Below are positions 10,836 to 20,703 of a stretch of DNA of 64,000 nucleotides, piece after piece (the first letter of the stretch is position 1; the number at the start of each line of letters is the position of its first letter). Position numbers and translations under genes: made by a program. The notes under the pieces are model-generated. The model was not told the DNA's origin and did no database searches. It saw nothing but the letters and a program-made list of their open reading frames with translations. The DNA comes from Diphasiastrum complanatum (lineage: Eukaryota; Streptophyta; Lycopodiopsida; Lycopodiales; Lycopodiaceae): positions 62,898,523-62,962,522 of the forward strand of contig CM055095.1 of NCBI GenBank assembly GCA_029204225.1, written 5' to 3'.

Positions 10836-12218
10836 CTATGAAGATTTGAGCATTGATCTTGATATAACTCCAAGATCAGATCTATGCTTGATGAAAGCAC
10901 TTTTGCTCAAAGGCTTGGTGAGTAGATCGGCAATACAAGAGGACGAGTTGACATGCTCCAAATAGATTTCTCCTCCAATAAGCTTTTCTCTCACAAAATG
11001 GTGTGCCACTTCTATGTGCTTGCTTCTTGCATGAAATATGGGATTATTGGCAAGAGCTTGGGCCGAGATGTTATCACACTTGATCATTGGTAGATCATCC
11101 TCCTTGATGCACTTTAGTTCCATTAATAACCTCTTGATCCAAAGCACTTCTTTGGTAGTTGTAGTGAGTGCTTTGTACTCGGCCTCACATGAAGAGAGAG
11201 ATATAGTATCTTGCTTTTTGGAAAGCCAAGATATTAGATTGCCTCCAAGAAAGATAGTGTATGCACTAATAGACTTTCGATCCATCTTGTCACTTGCAAA
11301 GTCCGAATCCGAGTAGCCAATAATGGATAGATCTTCACTTTTATAGAGTAGACCATAATCACAAGATGAAGATACATATCTTAAAATCCTCTTGGCCATC
11401 TTCCAATGATAAATCTTAGGTTCTTGCATAAATTGACTCAATTTGTGCACACAAAAACTAAGATCGGGCCTAGTAATGGTAAGCCAAATCAAGGAGCCTA
11501 CAAGACTCCTAAAAAGTGTGATGTCCTCAAAGGATCTTTCATCACCTTTATTAGGATCTTTTACAATTTGCTCCATTGGAGTATCTATGCTCTTAGAATT
11601 TTCCATATGGAATTTTTTCAACATAGAGTGAGCATATTTAGATTGGCATATAAAGACATGATTTTCATAAAAATCAATTTCTAGGCCTAGGATGTAATGT
11701 ATCTCTTCTAGATCTTGCATTTTAAACTCACATCCAAGTGCTAGCTTGATACAACTTCCACAAAGAATAATGTCATCAACATAAATTAGAAGAATGACAA
11801 TATTGCTATCAACAAACTTTAGATACATGGAAGGATCATAGTCACTAAGAGTAAATCCTAGTGAGATAAGAAAAGAGTTAAGTCTTGAATACCATGATCT
11901 TGGTGCTTTCTTGAGTCCATAAAGACTTTTGAAGAGCAAGCACACTTTGGAATCATCCTTGATGAATCCTTGAGGTTGTTCCATATAGATCTCCTCCTCA
12001 AGATAACCATTTAGAAAAGCATTGGATACATCTAATTGGAACACCTTCCACTTGAAAAAACAAGCAAGAGAAATAAGAATTCTTATTGTCACCATCTTTG
12101 CAACGGGTGCACAGGTCTCCTCATAATCAAAACCATGGATTTGAGCAAATCCTTTGGCACATAATCTTGCTTTATGCTTGTTGATGGTGCCATCATGATT
12201 GAACTTGATCCGAAATAC
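10836..12218 (-). pseudogene. pol: Copia A reverse transcriptase and RNase H
   Basis: An almost intact frame runs from the TAG at 12219-12221 to the end of pol. It has YEETCAPVAKMVTI, FQLDVSNAFLNGYLEEEIYM, LYGLKKAPRSWY, the catalytic LLIYVDDIILCG, LGLEIDF, then RNase H with YSDSDFASDKMDRKS, SLSSCEAEYKALTT, CDNISAQALANNPIFHARSK and the conserved end CIADLLTKPLSK. It is in the same frame as the integrase part upstream; the TAG replaces the Trp of CKWVF, a one-base change. Alone it would make about 419 residues from the Met at 12095. Confidence 0.92.
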
Positions 12219-13655
12219 CTACTTGCAACCAATCACATGCTTGTTGGAAGGAGGATCCACAAGCTCCCAAGTATTGTTGGTGATCAATGCATCATACTCT
12301 TGCTTCATGGCATCATACCACTCCTTGGTATTGAGTGCCTCTTGTACATTCTTTGGCTCTTCATGAGAGACATAAAAAACATAATTAGTGGAATCAAGAT
12401 CCACTTGTTTGCCTTTGTCAACATATGAGAGCCTCTTAGGCTCGGATCTATCTCTCATGGATCTTCTTGGTGAAAAAATCCGAGGAGAGTCTTCTTCAAA
12501 TCTCGACCCCATCACATCATGATTGTCTTCAAAATCAATAATTGATGATGCATCCATAGATTTCTTGATCTCGGCCACTCCATTTTGAGATGGAGAGTAG
12601 GCACTAGAAAACTCTCTTTTAATGCAAAAATCTTGAAATTTACTGGAGATATATTCACCACCTCCATCACTTCTAAGAGCTTTAATCTTGAATGAGAATG
12701 GCTTCTCTACATAAGCTTTGAAAATAAGGAAATGATCAAACACCATAGATTTTGAAACAAGAAGATATATCCAAGTGAATCTTGTGTAATCATCCATGAA
12801 AGTAACAAAACAAGTGGCTCCTCCCTTGCTTGTAGTTGATGAGAAATGCACATCCGAGTGGATTAACTCCAAAGGATGCTTGCTTTTGATAGAAGATCTT
12901 GTAAATGGCTTTTTGTGAGATTTAGCAATAGCACAAGCCTCACAAGGCTTGATCTTCTTGGAGAATGACTTTGGCAAGCCAATAGCTTTGGATTCTTTGA
13001 TCATAGAGAGCATGGATTTGTAGTTGGGATGTCCCAACCTCCTATGCCATAATTCCTCCATAGAGAGCTTGTTCACAAGAGCAACATTACAAGCATTCAC
13101 ATACTCATTTGGATCTAGTTTATAGATGCCACCAAATCTAGATCCTAATGCAAGTATCTCATCATTCTTCTTGATAGTGCAAGTATCAACATTGACTTTT
13201 ACATCAAGGCCATTATCAAGCAATTGGCCAACACTAATAAGATTCTTGGTAAGCTTAGGTACATAAAGAACTCTAGAGAGAGAAAGAACTTTAGAGGATG
13301 CAAGCTTCAAGGGAATGTTCCCTATGCCTTCAATAGGACATTCAAAATCATTTGCAGTGTATATTGATGTCTTCACTCCATCATAAGGTGCAATAGAAGA
13401 GAAAGAGTCCTTGGAGCTACACATATGTGAAGAGGCTCCACTATCAATATACCATAGGCCGTCCTTCTTGAAAGGAGTAGATGAGAAACTAGAGACCATA
13501 AGAGATCCCTCTCCATCACTTGCAATAGTGTCTTCCTTCTCATTGGTAATATTGGCTTGCTTGAGTTGATTCTTCTTTTTGAAGCAATTGGTGGCATAAT
13601 GACCTTTCTTGCCACAATAAAAGCACTTGATCTTCTTCTTCTTCTTGAGCTTGGA
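12219..13655 (-). pseudogene. pol: Copia A zinc knuckle, protease and integrase with internal deletion
   Basis: The frame starts with the gag zinc knuckle CFYCGKKGHYATNC. Next come the protease active site WYIDSGASSHM, the integrase HHCC region (LWHRRLGHPN ... CEACAIAKSHKKPF) and core (LIHSDVHF, LRSDGGGEYIS, SPSQNGVAE). Right after NGVAE the sequence jumps to the linker before reverse transcriptase (SSIIDFEDNHD). The integrase C-terminal part, about 150 residues in relatives such as copia E, is therefore missing. The frame ends at a TAG in CK*VF. Confidence 0.9.
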
Positions 13656-13726
13656 TGATGAACATTAGAGGAATCATCTTCCTCCTCATCTTTGTCTTTG
13701 GATTTGACTTTGTCCTTGCTTGAGGA

Positions 13727-14458
13727 TTATTGATGTTGGTTCTTGCTCCTCTCTTTGTGCTTATCCTTGGCAAAGAGAGCTTTGCCATCATTATGAGTGA
13801 GAGAAAGCTTGTCCATCCTCAAGAGCTTGTACTCTTGTCTTGATTCTTCTGAAATTAGCACACTTTGGAGAGCCTCCAAACTTGGTAGCTCCTCCTTAAT
13901 GGCATAGGATTGGACAAGATTATCAAATTCACTTCTCAAGTCATTGAGAATGACTTGAACTAGCTCATTTTGATTGATGGAATCACCAATACAAGCAAGC
14001 TCTAAATGAATATCTTTTACTCTCAAAACATAACTAGATGCACTCTCATCACTCTTTTGGCTACTTTGAAAGATTTGATTCCTAAGAGTGAGAAGCCTAG
14101 AGGTATTCTTAGCCTCATAGATAGTCTTGAGACAATCCCAAGCTTCTTTGGCTGTTGTACAAGTACCTATCTCCCTCAATATCTCATTAGAGACATTCAT
14201 CTTAATGTAGTGGAGAGCCATCCTAGCTCTCTTTTTGTATTTTTGAACCTCTTGAAGAACTTGTGGTTCTTTTTCAAGACCAAGAACTATGTCCATCACG
14301 TCTTGAAGGATCAAGATGGACTCCATCCTCATTTTCCAAATTGAATAATTTGAAGTGGTCAATCTTTCACTTGGTTCCAACAAGGATGAACCCATTGAAG
14401 ACATTTGAAGTGAAGAAAACTCAGATGATGAACAATAAATGTTGTTACACACTTTCAA
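13727..14458 (-). CDS. gag: Copia A Gag, capsid part
   Basis: 243 residues; the likely start is an internal Met in MSSMGSSLLEPSERL. It shows the copia gag pattern: LTTSNYSIWKMRMESIL, MALHYIKMNVSNEI, AKEAWDCLKTIYE, LLTLRNQIFQ, SYVLRVKDIHLEL and FDNLVQSYA. Gag packages the element RNA in virus-like particles. It ends at CAA TAA; beyond it the zinc knuckle lies in another frame. Confidence 0.88.
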   Translation of the reverse strand: MKVCNNIYCSSSEFSSLQMSSMGSSLLEPSERLTTSNYSIWKMRMESILILQDVMDIVLGLEKEPQVLQEVQKYKKRARMALHYIKMNVSNEILREIGTCTTAKEAWDCLKTIYEAKNTSRLLTLRNQIFQSSQKSDESASSYVLRVKDIHLELACIGDSINQNELVQVILNDLRSEFDNLVQSYAIKEELPSLEALQSVLISEESRQEYKLLRMDKLSLTHNDGKALFAKDKHKERSKNQHQ

Positions 14459-15148
14459 TAGGATCCAATAATTGAGTACTATCTCCTCCTATGAAAGATC
14501 TTACAACAATTTGTGAATTGATTCTCACTAGCTACACAAATTTCTCTAAAACAAGATCTATTTCACATCAAATGATGGAGTATAGGCAAAGTTAGGATCC
14601 AACACTCTTAGCACGTGTGAAATACACTAAGAAACCAAATTTGACTCAAATACAATGATATTGCATGAAACAAAATGGCTAAGATCTCAAAACAGTGCCT
14701 AGATCACATATAGATGAGATTGGCAAGCATACAACTATGATTTTGGATCAACCAAGCAATCTCTTGACCAAACCAAATGTGTCCACCCAAGTCTAGGTGC
14801 CCTACCTAATCCTCTTCAAAAGCTTATAACTTTTGATTGGCTCAACCAAGTGGAATGAAACTGATTGCAACAGAAACTAGACAAAAATAGCTTCAAAACA
14901 AGCTATCAAGCAAGATAAATGGATCAAACATGAGAGAGAACTTCCAAACTGAAATTGGATGTTCCTCACATGTGTCTGAGCACCTGATTCCGTACAGTAC
15001 CAGGTCAGACCCAATCAATGTTCTTTTGATCTCTTTTGATCCAAGATTGAACAAGATAGCTAGGAAAATGGGCCTTGACAACTTCTAGCTCAAGATTGAT
15101 GAAAAATTTTTCACTTAGATGGATCAAAATGCATGGTAACCTTAGGTA
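14459..15148 (-). other. Copia A untranslated leader
   Basis: 690 bp between the primer-binding site and gag. It is AT-rich with no conserved open frame. It contains CACATGTGTCTGAG and a GTACAGTACCAGGTC stretch near 14965-15005, like the motif cluster in other copia leaders here. Confidence 0.7.
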
Positions 15149-15161
15149 GGATCTGATACCA
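15149..15161 (-). other. Copia A primer-binding site
   Basis: The - strand reads TGGTATCAGATCC directly after the LTR end TTCAACA. TGGTATCAGAGC is the usual complement of initiator Met tRNA in plant copia elements. Confidence 0.9.
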
Positions 15162-15898
15162 TGTTGAATTTCACACGTGTGGACTGTCCACTACATGTAC
15201 TTGTGATCTCCTAAGGTGTGTAGATGCACCAAAATCAAGACTAGATTGAGATTCAAGATCAATCTTGAATCCTATGGCAAAAACACACTACTACATGCAT
15301 TCAATCACTTCCAACTCTCACTCACACGTGTGGGAAGTATTCAAAAAATAATCTAAGTAAAAACAAGCTGCTCTCCTCGGGTAGAGAGATAAAATGCATC
15401 AAGAGCTCTCGGGTAGAGAGAGAAAGCTAGAAATCCAATAACTCACAAAATCCATGAAATCACCAAATCAATTGACTTCAAAATGAGGAGTACAATGATA
15501 CTAGTAGGTCCACGAGCTACCACTATGCTTAACTATGATTGGACCACATTTTGTCACCTCTTGATCCTATTGGATCATTGATCTATGCACCTCTTAATTC
15601 TATTGGACTATATTCAAGCACACCTCAATTTCCTATTGGACCTCACAAGGTTCCACCTCTATATCCTATTGGACCTCTTGGAATTCATCAAACAAAAACT
15701 TTACACTTGTCTACACTCTAATTAGCAAGTGTTTAACCTCTTACTCTATTTTGGCTCAATAGTGGCATTACAAGTGGAAATGCATAATTTGCCATCTATG
15801 CCAAATTTATTCCTATCAACATCCTACACCTAGATGCTTGATGTAAAAAACATAAGACCCCTATATCTAACATAGATAATCTTTTTCAATTCTTCACA
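15162..15898 (-). repeat. 5' LTR of copia A
   Basis: 737 bp, TG...CA, nearly identical to the left LTR. It holds CACACGTGTG palindromes at 15172 and 15323; the first lies in the 18-bp block that the left LTR lacks. Confidence 0.95.
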
Positions 15899-16020
15899 TA
15901 TTTTAAATTTGAATAGTTAGGGAGGTAGGAATTGGCCAATAAGAATTGAGGCCAAGACCCTCCAATCCACTATATAAGTGGTAGTTTCGAATCATTGAAC
16001 ATGTTCTCTCTTCATTTCAA

Positions 16021-16101
16021 CCCAACGTGGCTCAGCTGGTTAGCTTGGCATCCAAAGTTTCTCTAGTCCCAAGTTCGAGCCTCCCCTTGGAAACCAAGAA
16101 G
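16021..16101 (+). mobile_element. 81-bp tRNA-like insertion (mini-SINE or tRNA retrosequence)
   Basis: It is flanked by CATTTCAA at 16013-16020 and 16102-16109. Inside, TGGCTCAGCTGG matches the RNA polymerase III A box and AGTTCGAGCCT matches the B box, at tRNA-like spacing. The whole insert is close to tRNA length. The related minus LTR at 9189-9834 has different sequence at this point. Cloverleaf folding was not tested. Confidence 0.65.
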
Positions 16102-16462
16102 CATTTCAATACAAGCAGGTTGGCCCTCTTATGGAATGGATCATGAATGTCCTTGCTCTCTATCTTTCTTCCTCTATCTCTCATTCTAATTGTTGGATTT
16201 GATGCTTATTGGGATTGAATGTTCTTATGCTTTTTGTGAGAGAGACGAGGAAGGGCGAGTTTCTATCATTGTGGATTAGGGTTAATGGATGTAGGGTTAA
16301 TGGATCTTAGTGTTAATGGATAATGTGAACATGCTGGATTATGAAATATGCTATCGCTCTCATGGGAACGAAGCTTCGCGTGACAACTAACCTCGTCTCC
16401 TTGATGCTTGTGAGCTTGGATCTAGGGTTGAGGCTAGGATAGGAAATAGACCACTACAATTT

Positions 16463-16480
16463 TGGCGTCGATGTCGGGGA
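16463..16480 (+). other. Gypsy primer-binding site
   Basis: TGGCGTCGATGTCGGGGA begins four bases after the LTR end. It differs at two positions from TGGCGCCGTTGCCGGGGA, the complement of a plant tRNA-Asp 3' end that Athila/Tat-type gypsy elements use. Confidence 0.75.
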
Positions 16481-17004
16481 GCTACTCCAATTTTTCAGAT
16501 TTCAGCATGTTTGAATGGATGTTAGCTTGCATTTAGGCATCTTGTTTTGGCATAGTAGGATTAAAATTGCCTTTTAGGGTTAGATTGGGAGCTATTTTGC
16601 TTGATTTGAGTGGTTTTGCTTGACTGAAATCTAATTTGATTGTTGAGCAGGGGAAGCCATACAGATCACAATTTTTAAGATCCATTTGGATATGAGAAAT
16701 CATAGAAAACAACAAAAATCGTTAATTTCTGCCAGATTTGGTGAAGAAGAATGCAATTTCGTCATCTTCACCTACTTTTTTGAGAATTCTAATTATAGTA
16801 TTTCATCACTTTTGAGTTTGGCGAAGATTAGAATTGCCAGGTTCATCCAAAAATTTTATTTAAATCTTCGCCAAGCTACAAAAACCTTATTGTTCGCCAA
16901 AAAGAACCTTCGCCATTTCTATCTGTGTCAGATTTATCTATCGTCAAGTTGACGAAGGTTATTTTTACCAGGTTTTTCGGAAAATAGCCCTCATCACAAG
17001 ATTT
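16481..17004 (+). other. Probable leader of the truncated gypsy element
   Basis: Follows the primer-binding site and shows no coding potential. Short inverted CTTCGCCAA/TTGGCGAAG motifs recur between about 16815 and 16965. It ends where sequence on the opposite strand becomes gag-like. Confidence 0.45.
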
Positions 17005-17190
17005 AAACCATTGGTTTGAAGTGTGTGATCAAGGCAGCTACAATGACTTTCCAATTAGTCTGTTCTTCTATGCCTTGATTATAGAACCAATCTTGTGCGG
17101 CTCTAGTAAGTGTCATAGGAAAAACTTTCAGCTTATCTTCTGGATTGACTTCTCCATAGACTTCACAACATTTAGTAAAGATGAAGTGTT
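17005..17190 (-). pseudogene. gag: Gypsy Gag fragment
   Basis: The - strand reads open for about 60 residues with the Retrotrans_gag pattern EDKLKVFPMTLTRAAQDWFY ... TNWKVIVAALITHFKPM. It is opposite in orientation to the gypsy LTR and primer-binding site just upstream. It therefore belongs to another copy or to a rearranged one. Confidence 0.75.
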
Positions 17191-17910
17191 CGAATTCGAC
17201 CTTGAGCCAGAATTTGACCTAAGTCAAAATTCGACCTTGAGTCAAAATTCGATCCTAATTGCATATTGCTCTTCTTTTTGGATCTGAACTTTTGATTTTT
17301 GGAATATAGAGCTTGAGGATCCGACCTTACGCCTGAGGAGGTTGCAGATCTTCTGGCCTCCTCTTGTTGAAATGAAGTCACTCTTGAAAGGGTGATCTTC
17401 TCCTGGATCGAAATTGCTAGGACCTAGTTCTCATAGGCCTCAAGAAGACTCAATAATAGAGTCATAACAACATCAGTATCTTCAATGACTGGGCCAGTTG
17501 TAGTCATCTGCTCCATAAGATTTTTTAAAGTGTTGATGTGGCTCGAAACACTTACTGCTCCTGACATTCTCAGGGTGAAGAATTTTTTCCTCAAATGGAG
17601 TTTGGAGGAGACGTCCCTGATATCGTAGAGTGTTGCTAGGATGTCCCGTGCATCCTTAGCAGTCTGAAGAGCTCTTATGTGACTGATTTGATTGTCTTTG
17701 ATGTTGGGAGTGATCATGGCAAAAGCCTTGCCATATTTCAGTCTCCATTTGGTGATAGTGGCTGCATCACCTTCAGGCTTAACTTATGTGCCATCAACGA
17801 TCTCTCACAGTTCCTTGGCTAGTAGTATGACATTCATTTTGAACTTCCAGAGATGGTAGTTGCTCCCATCGAGTCCGTCGATAAGAGAAGAATTAAAAGA
17901 CGAATCCATT
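17191..17910 (-). pseudogene. gag: Copia Gag of a truncated element
   Basis: From a Met at about 17908 the - strand gives a UBN2-type copia Gag. It shows NYHLWKFKMNVILLAKELWE, then after one stop MITPNIKDNQISHIRALQTA, LHLRKKFFTLRMSGAVSV, SHINTLKNLMEQM and DTDVVMTLLLSLLEAYEN. The LTR and primer-binding site at 18041-18452 belong to it. The element is broken before protease and its left part is missing. Confidence 0.8.
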
Positions 17911-18040
17911 CTGGTTGAGTGAGATTGTTGGTAGAAACAACAATTTCAGGATACTGTTGGTTGTGCGCTTGCTAGAACGATGTCTTCAAAAGACAAAACT
18001 TGATAATCCACAATAGAAATGTAGATTACTGAATAGCCCA

Positions 18041-18452
18041 CTCTGATACCATGTCGTAAATCGATAGGTTAGTCAGCGGAAGCTCGAGCGGGTGCGTGTA
18101 GGATCGGAAGCACAACAAACAACAATATTCAAATTGAATGATTCAGACAAACGCACAATGAAATGATATAGTAGTGGGACTGAAAATTTGCACTCTGATT
18201 TATATCAAATAGTGAGTACAATGCTTGAAGTGATAACTTCAACTTACAGTCGCTAAGAGTGATAACTCTGGTTACAGAAACTCGAATAATCAAAAAGAAG
18301 TTTTTTGATGAAGATTCTAGGATTAATATCCTACAAAATATCTACAACTACCTTTTGTTGCAGTTATTACAACTGCCTCATTACAACTAATGCATGTACA
18401 AAGTGAGCGGGACTATCAACGCAAAGTCGTTGGGTCAAATTTTAGACCGACA
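18041..18452 (-). repeat. 5' LTR and primer-binding site of the truncated copia
   Basis: The LTR at 18052-18452 (401 bp) has perfect 5-bp inverted ends TGTCG...CGACA. The - strand CTCTGATACCA complement at 18041-18051 is a copia primer-binding site. No partner LTR is in the window. Confidence 0.85.
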
Positions 18453-18651
18453 ATATTGAAATATACAGGTATTGAAAAAATGTACAATGACTCAAAAAAT
18501 ATAGAATTTTTTGAGTCGATATAGTATCGAATAATTCTAGAAAATTCAATTCCTGAATTTTTCGATCCTCTGCTCAGAAATTCGAGCCTTCTGTTTTCGG
18601 TTTATCAAGATGCTCATTATTGAATGGATTTGAGGCTGAGCATCGAATTCC

Positions 18652-18655
<4 letters not shown>

Positions 18656-18721
<66 letters not shown>
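18656..18721 (+). repeat. (GA)n microsatellite
   Basis: A pure GA run of about 66 bp. Confidence 0.95.
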
Positions 18722-18722
<1 letters not shown>

Positions 18723-20703
18723 AGTTCCAAGAGAATTGAGAGCTACGGTGGGCCTATCTTAGAGCTAATCAAGTTATGTCTGGAGAGTACATATGTGGTA
18801 TGGTACAATTGTTGTTGGCATGCAATCAAACTTAGAGATGGAAGAGCTCTCGGGCTGGTGTAGGTAGCATTTGGATAGAGAGCTTATGGATGATTGGAGT
18901 CTATCAAACATGGAGTCCAAGGGCTCGCATTTTGGTTATTGGAGATGGCACACAAGAACAAAGGTGCACAACCCCAAATAAGATTTGGTTCTTAGCTATG
19001 GGATTGTTTCATTAAATAAATTTATACAGAGTTATTACATTTTCTCTCTAAAAACTCATGCCATTGGTAATTACCTTAAATGTTAATTGAGAAATAATGG
19101 AAAATGCAAAGAAAATAATGTCAATCAATGTTGATATTTTCTTGCAAACAAATCAACACCTAGGATGTCATGTTTGAAAATGTGCATGCATTGGCAAACT
19201 AAGGTATCAAAGGGGCTTGATGGTAAACACATGTGCATTAGAGTGGAGGCTTGACAAGACAAATAAAACAAAAAAACCATAATGTTTATGACACAAAAAT
19301 GAGAATTTCATTAATCTTTTCACATTATGTTGGAATATTAGTCACAAGCTCTTATAGAGAAAAATAAAGATGAAGTTGAATTTGATGTTACAAAGGATGA
19401 AAAATATTTTCAAAAAAATTGAATGCATGAGCTAAAGAATTAATGTCAATTAATCACTATGGCATCACTTGACAATCTTGACATACTTAAATCACATGTT
19501 TACCCCTATCTCTATGTTGGTATAATGGTCAACAGTTCTATACCAAATTTTCTCTATTTGGAGTTTGATCTGCACAAAATTTGACTTCCTTTACACTTGA
19601 TTGATTAGAAGAAACCAAGGGGGTACTAAGTCTAAACACTCTTGAATATACTGAATCCAAGATTTAGAATCAGGATTTTCTCCCAAAACATTTAACACTT
19701 TCACATTTTTGTGAAGACAATGGAGGCACCTCCTTGCGTGGAATCCATGCACCCTATTTTTTTTAAGAATTTAAATGCACCTTTTGCCCGGAAGGTGTAT
19801 GTAAAAAAAAATTACGAAAACAAACAAGTCAAGAAAAAGCTAAAAAAATGTTTTCATGCCTCAACCGTTCCGCCGTGGGAAGGGCCTTCCACCTCAAGCT
19901 ACTGCCCTCGGCTGAGGGACTTTTCCCAGCTGAACAGCCTTCGAGGACGACCTTCCCCTCTATAATGAACAAATCTTCGAGTGATCTACGTTAAATGGAA
20001 TATGATCTATGCTGCACCAATTTAAACTACTCTCTGATCCAAGCACCAAACAATCAGCCAATAATTATCAGGCCTGGGGAGGAGGGGGCGGGAGGGTGTC
20101 ACAGACAATGGGGCATGAATCAGAGCTAGCATGTGGAAGTCACAGGCTTGGGGTCAATCGACAACCGTATCCCTAAACAAATCTAATGAATGCAAAAATT
20201 CTAAAAGAACCACCAAGAACCCAAACCATATTGTCTAATGTCAGATTTAATGTGTGGGCTTGACTGCCAATCATATGCCAATAACTTCTTGAACATTCCT
20301 ATTTTCAATGACTACTTAAGAAGCTGTTTTCAACATTGTAGAGAATTCTTCAAGGAAAAGTAAACATGTGCAGTGATTCTTCCTAGTAACCAGTTTCCAT
20401 TTACACTAAAAACATCAGCATTGCTACTACGTTTTTGTAAGATCGCTAGATGACTATAAAAGGATAAATCTCAGAGCACACCAAGAATGGGTTCCACATA
20501 TGAAAGTATGGAAAAGGCCTCTATTGACTACAGGCGATTTTCCTAAATGGGGATTAACTACAAGTCTCTGAAGTAGCAGACAATTCCCAAAGTCTTGCTG
20601 CATTCAGAAATACTCAGAAGACCTAAATTCAGATGCATTTTATTGATCAGGAAGCTAATTTCAACGATACTGGAATCCTTAAAGCAGCAGATTGAAACAA
20701 TTA
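18722..20703. other. Intergenic DNA downstream of glycerol kinase
   Basis: No recognisable gene, RNA or transposon domain. The part next to 20703 should include the glycerol kinase 3' UTR. A GC-richer patch at about 19860-19960 has no coding match that I recognise. Confidence 0.5.

Larger units (their letters stand above)
10099..15898 (-). mobile_element. Ty1/copia retrotransposon copia A, minus strand, near full length
   Basis: A 5.8-kb element with LTRs of 719 and 737 bp, TG...CA ends and the target duplication TATTT at 10094-10098 and 15899-15903. Next to the 5' (right) LTR the - strand reads TGGTATCAGAT, the usual initiator-Met-tRNA primer-binding site. Next to the 3' (left) LTR it reads TTAGGAGGAG, a polypurine tract. 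The coding order gag, protease, integrase, reverse transcriptase, RNase H is the Ty1/copia order. It is disabled by an in-frame TAA after gag, a frameshift before the zinc knuckle, an integrase deletion and a TAG in reverse transcriptase. Confidence 0.95.
9835..16458 (+). mobile_element. Gypsy 5' LTR, split by copia A
   Basis: The LTR starts TGTTGG near 9835 and ends CTACA at 16458, directly before a primer-binding site. It is interrupted at 10098/15899 by copia A. The flanks join cleanly once one TATTT duplication is removed, and the joined sequence matches the fragment at 6440-6500. It also carries a TSD-flanked tRNA-like insertion (16021-16101). Net length without the insertions is about 0.74 kb. 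Confidence 0.7.
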
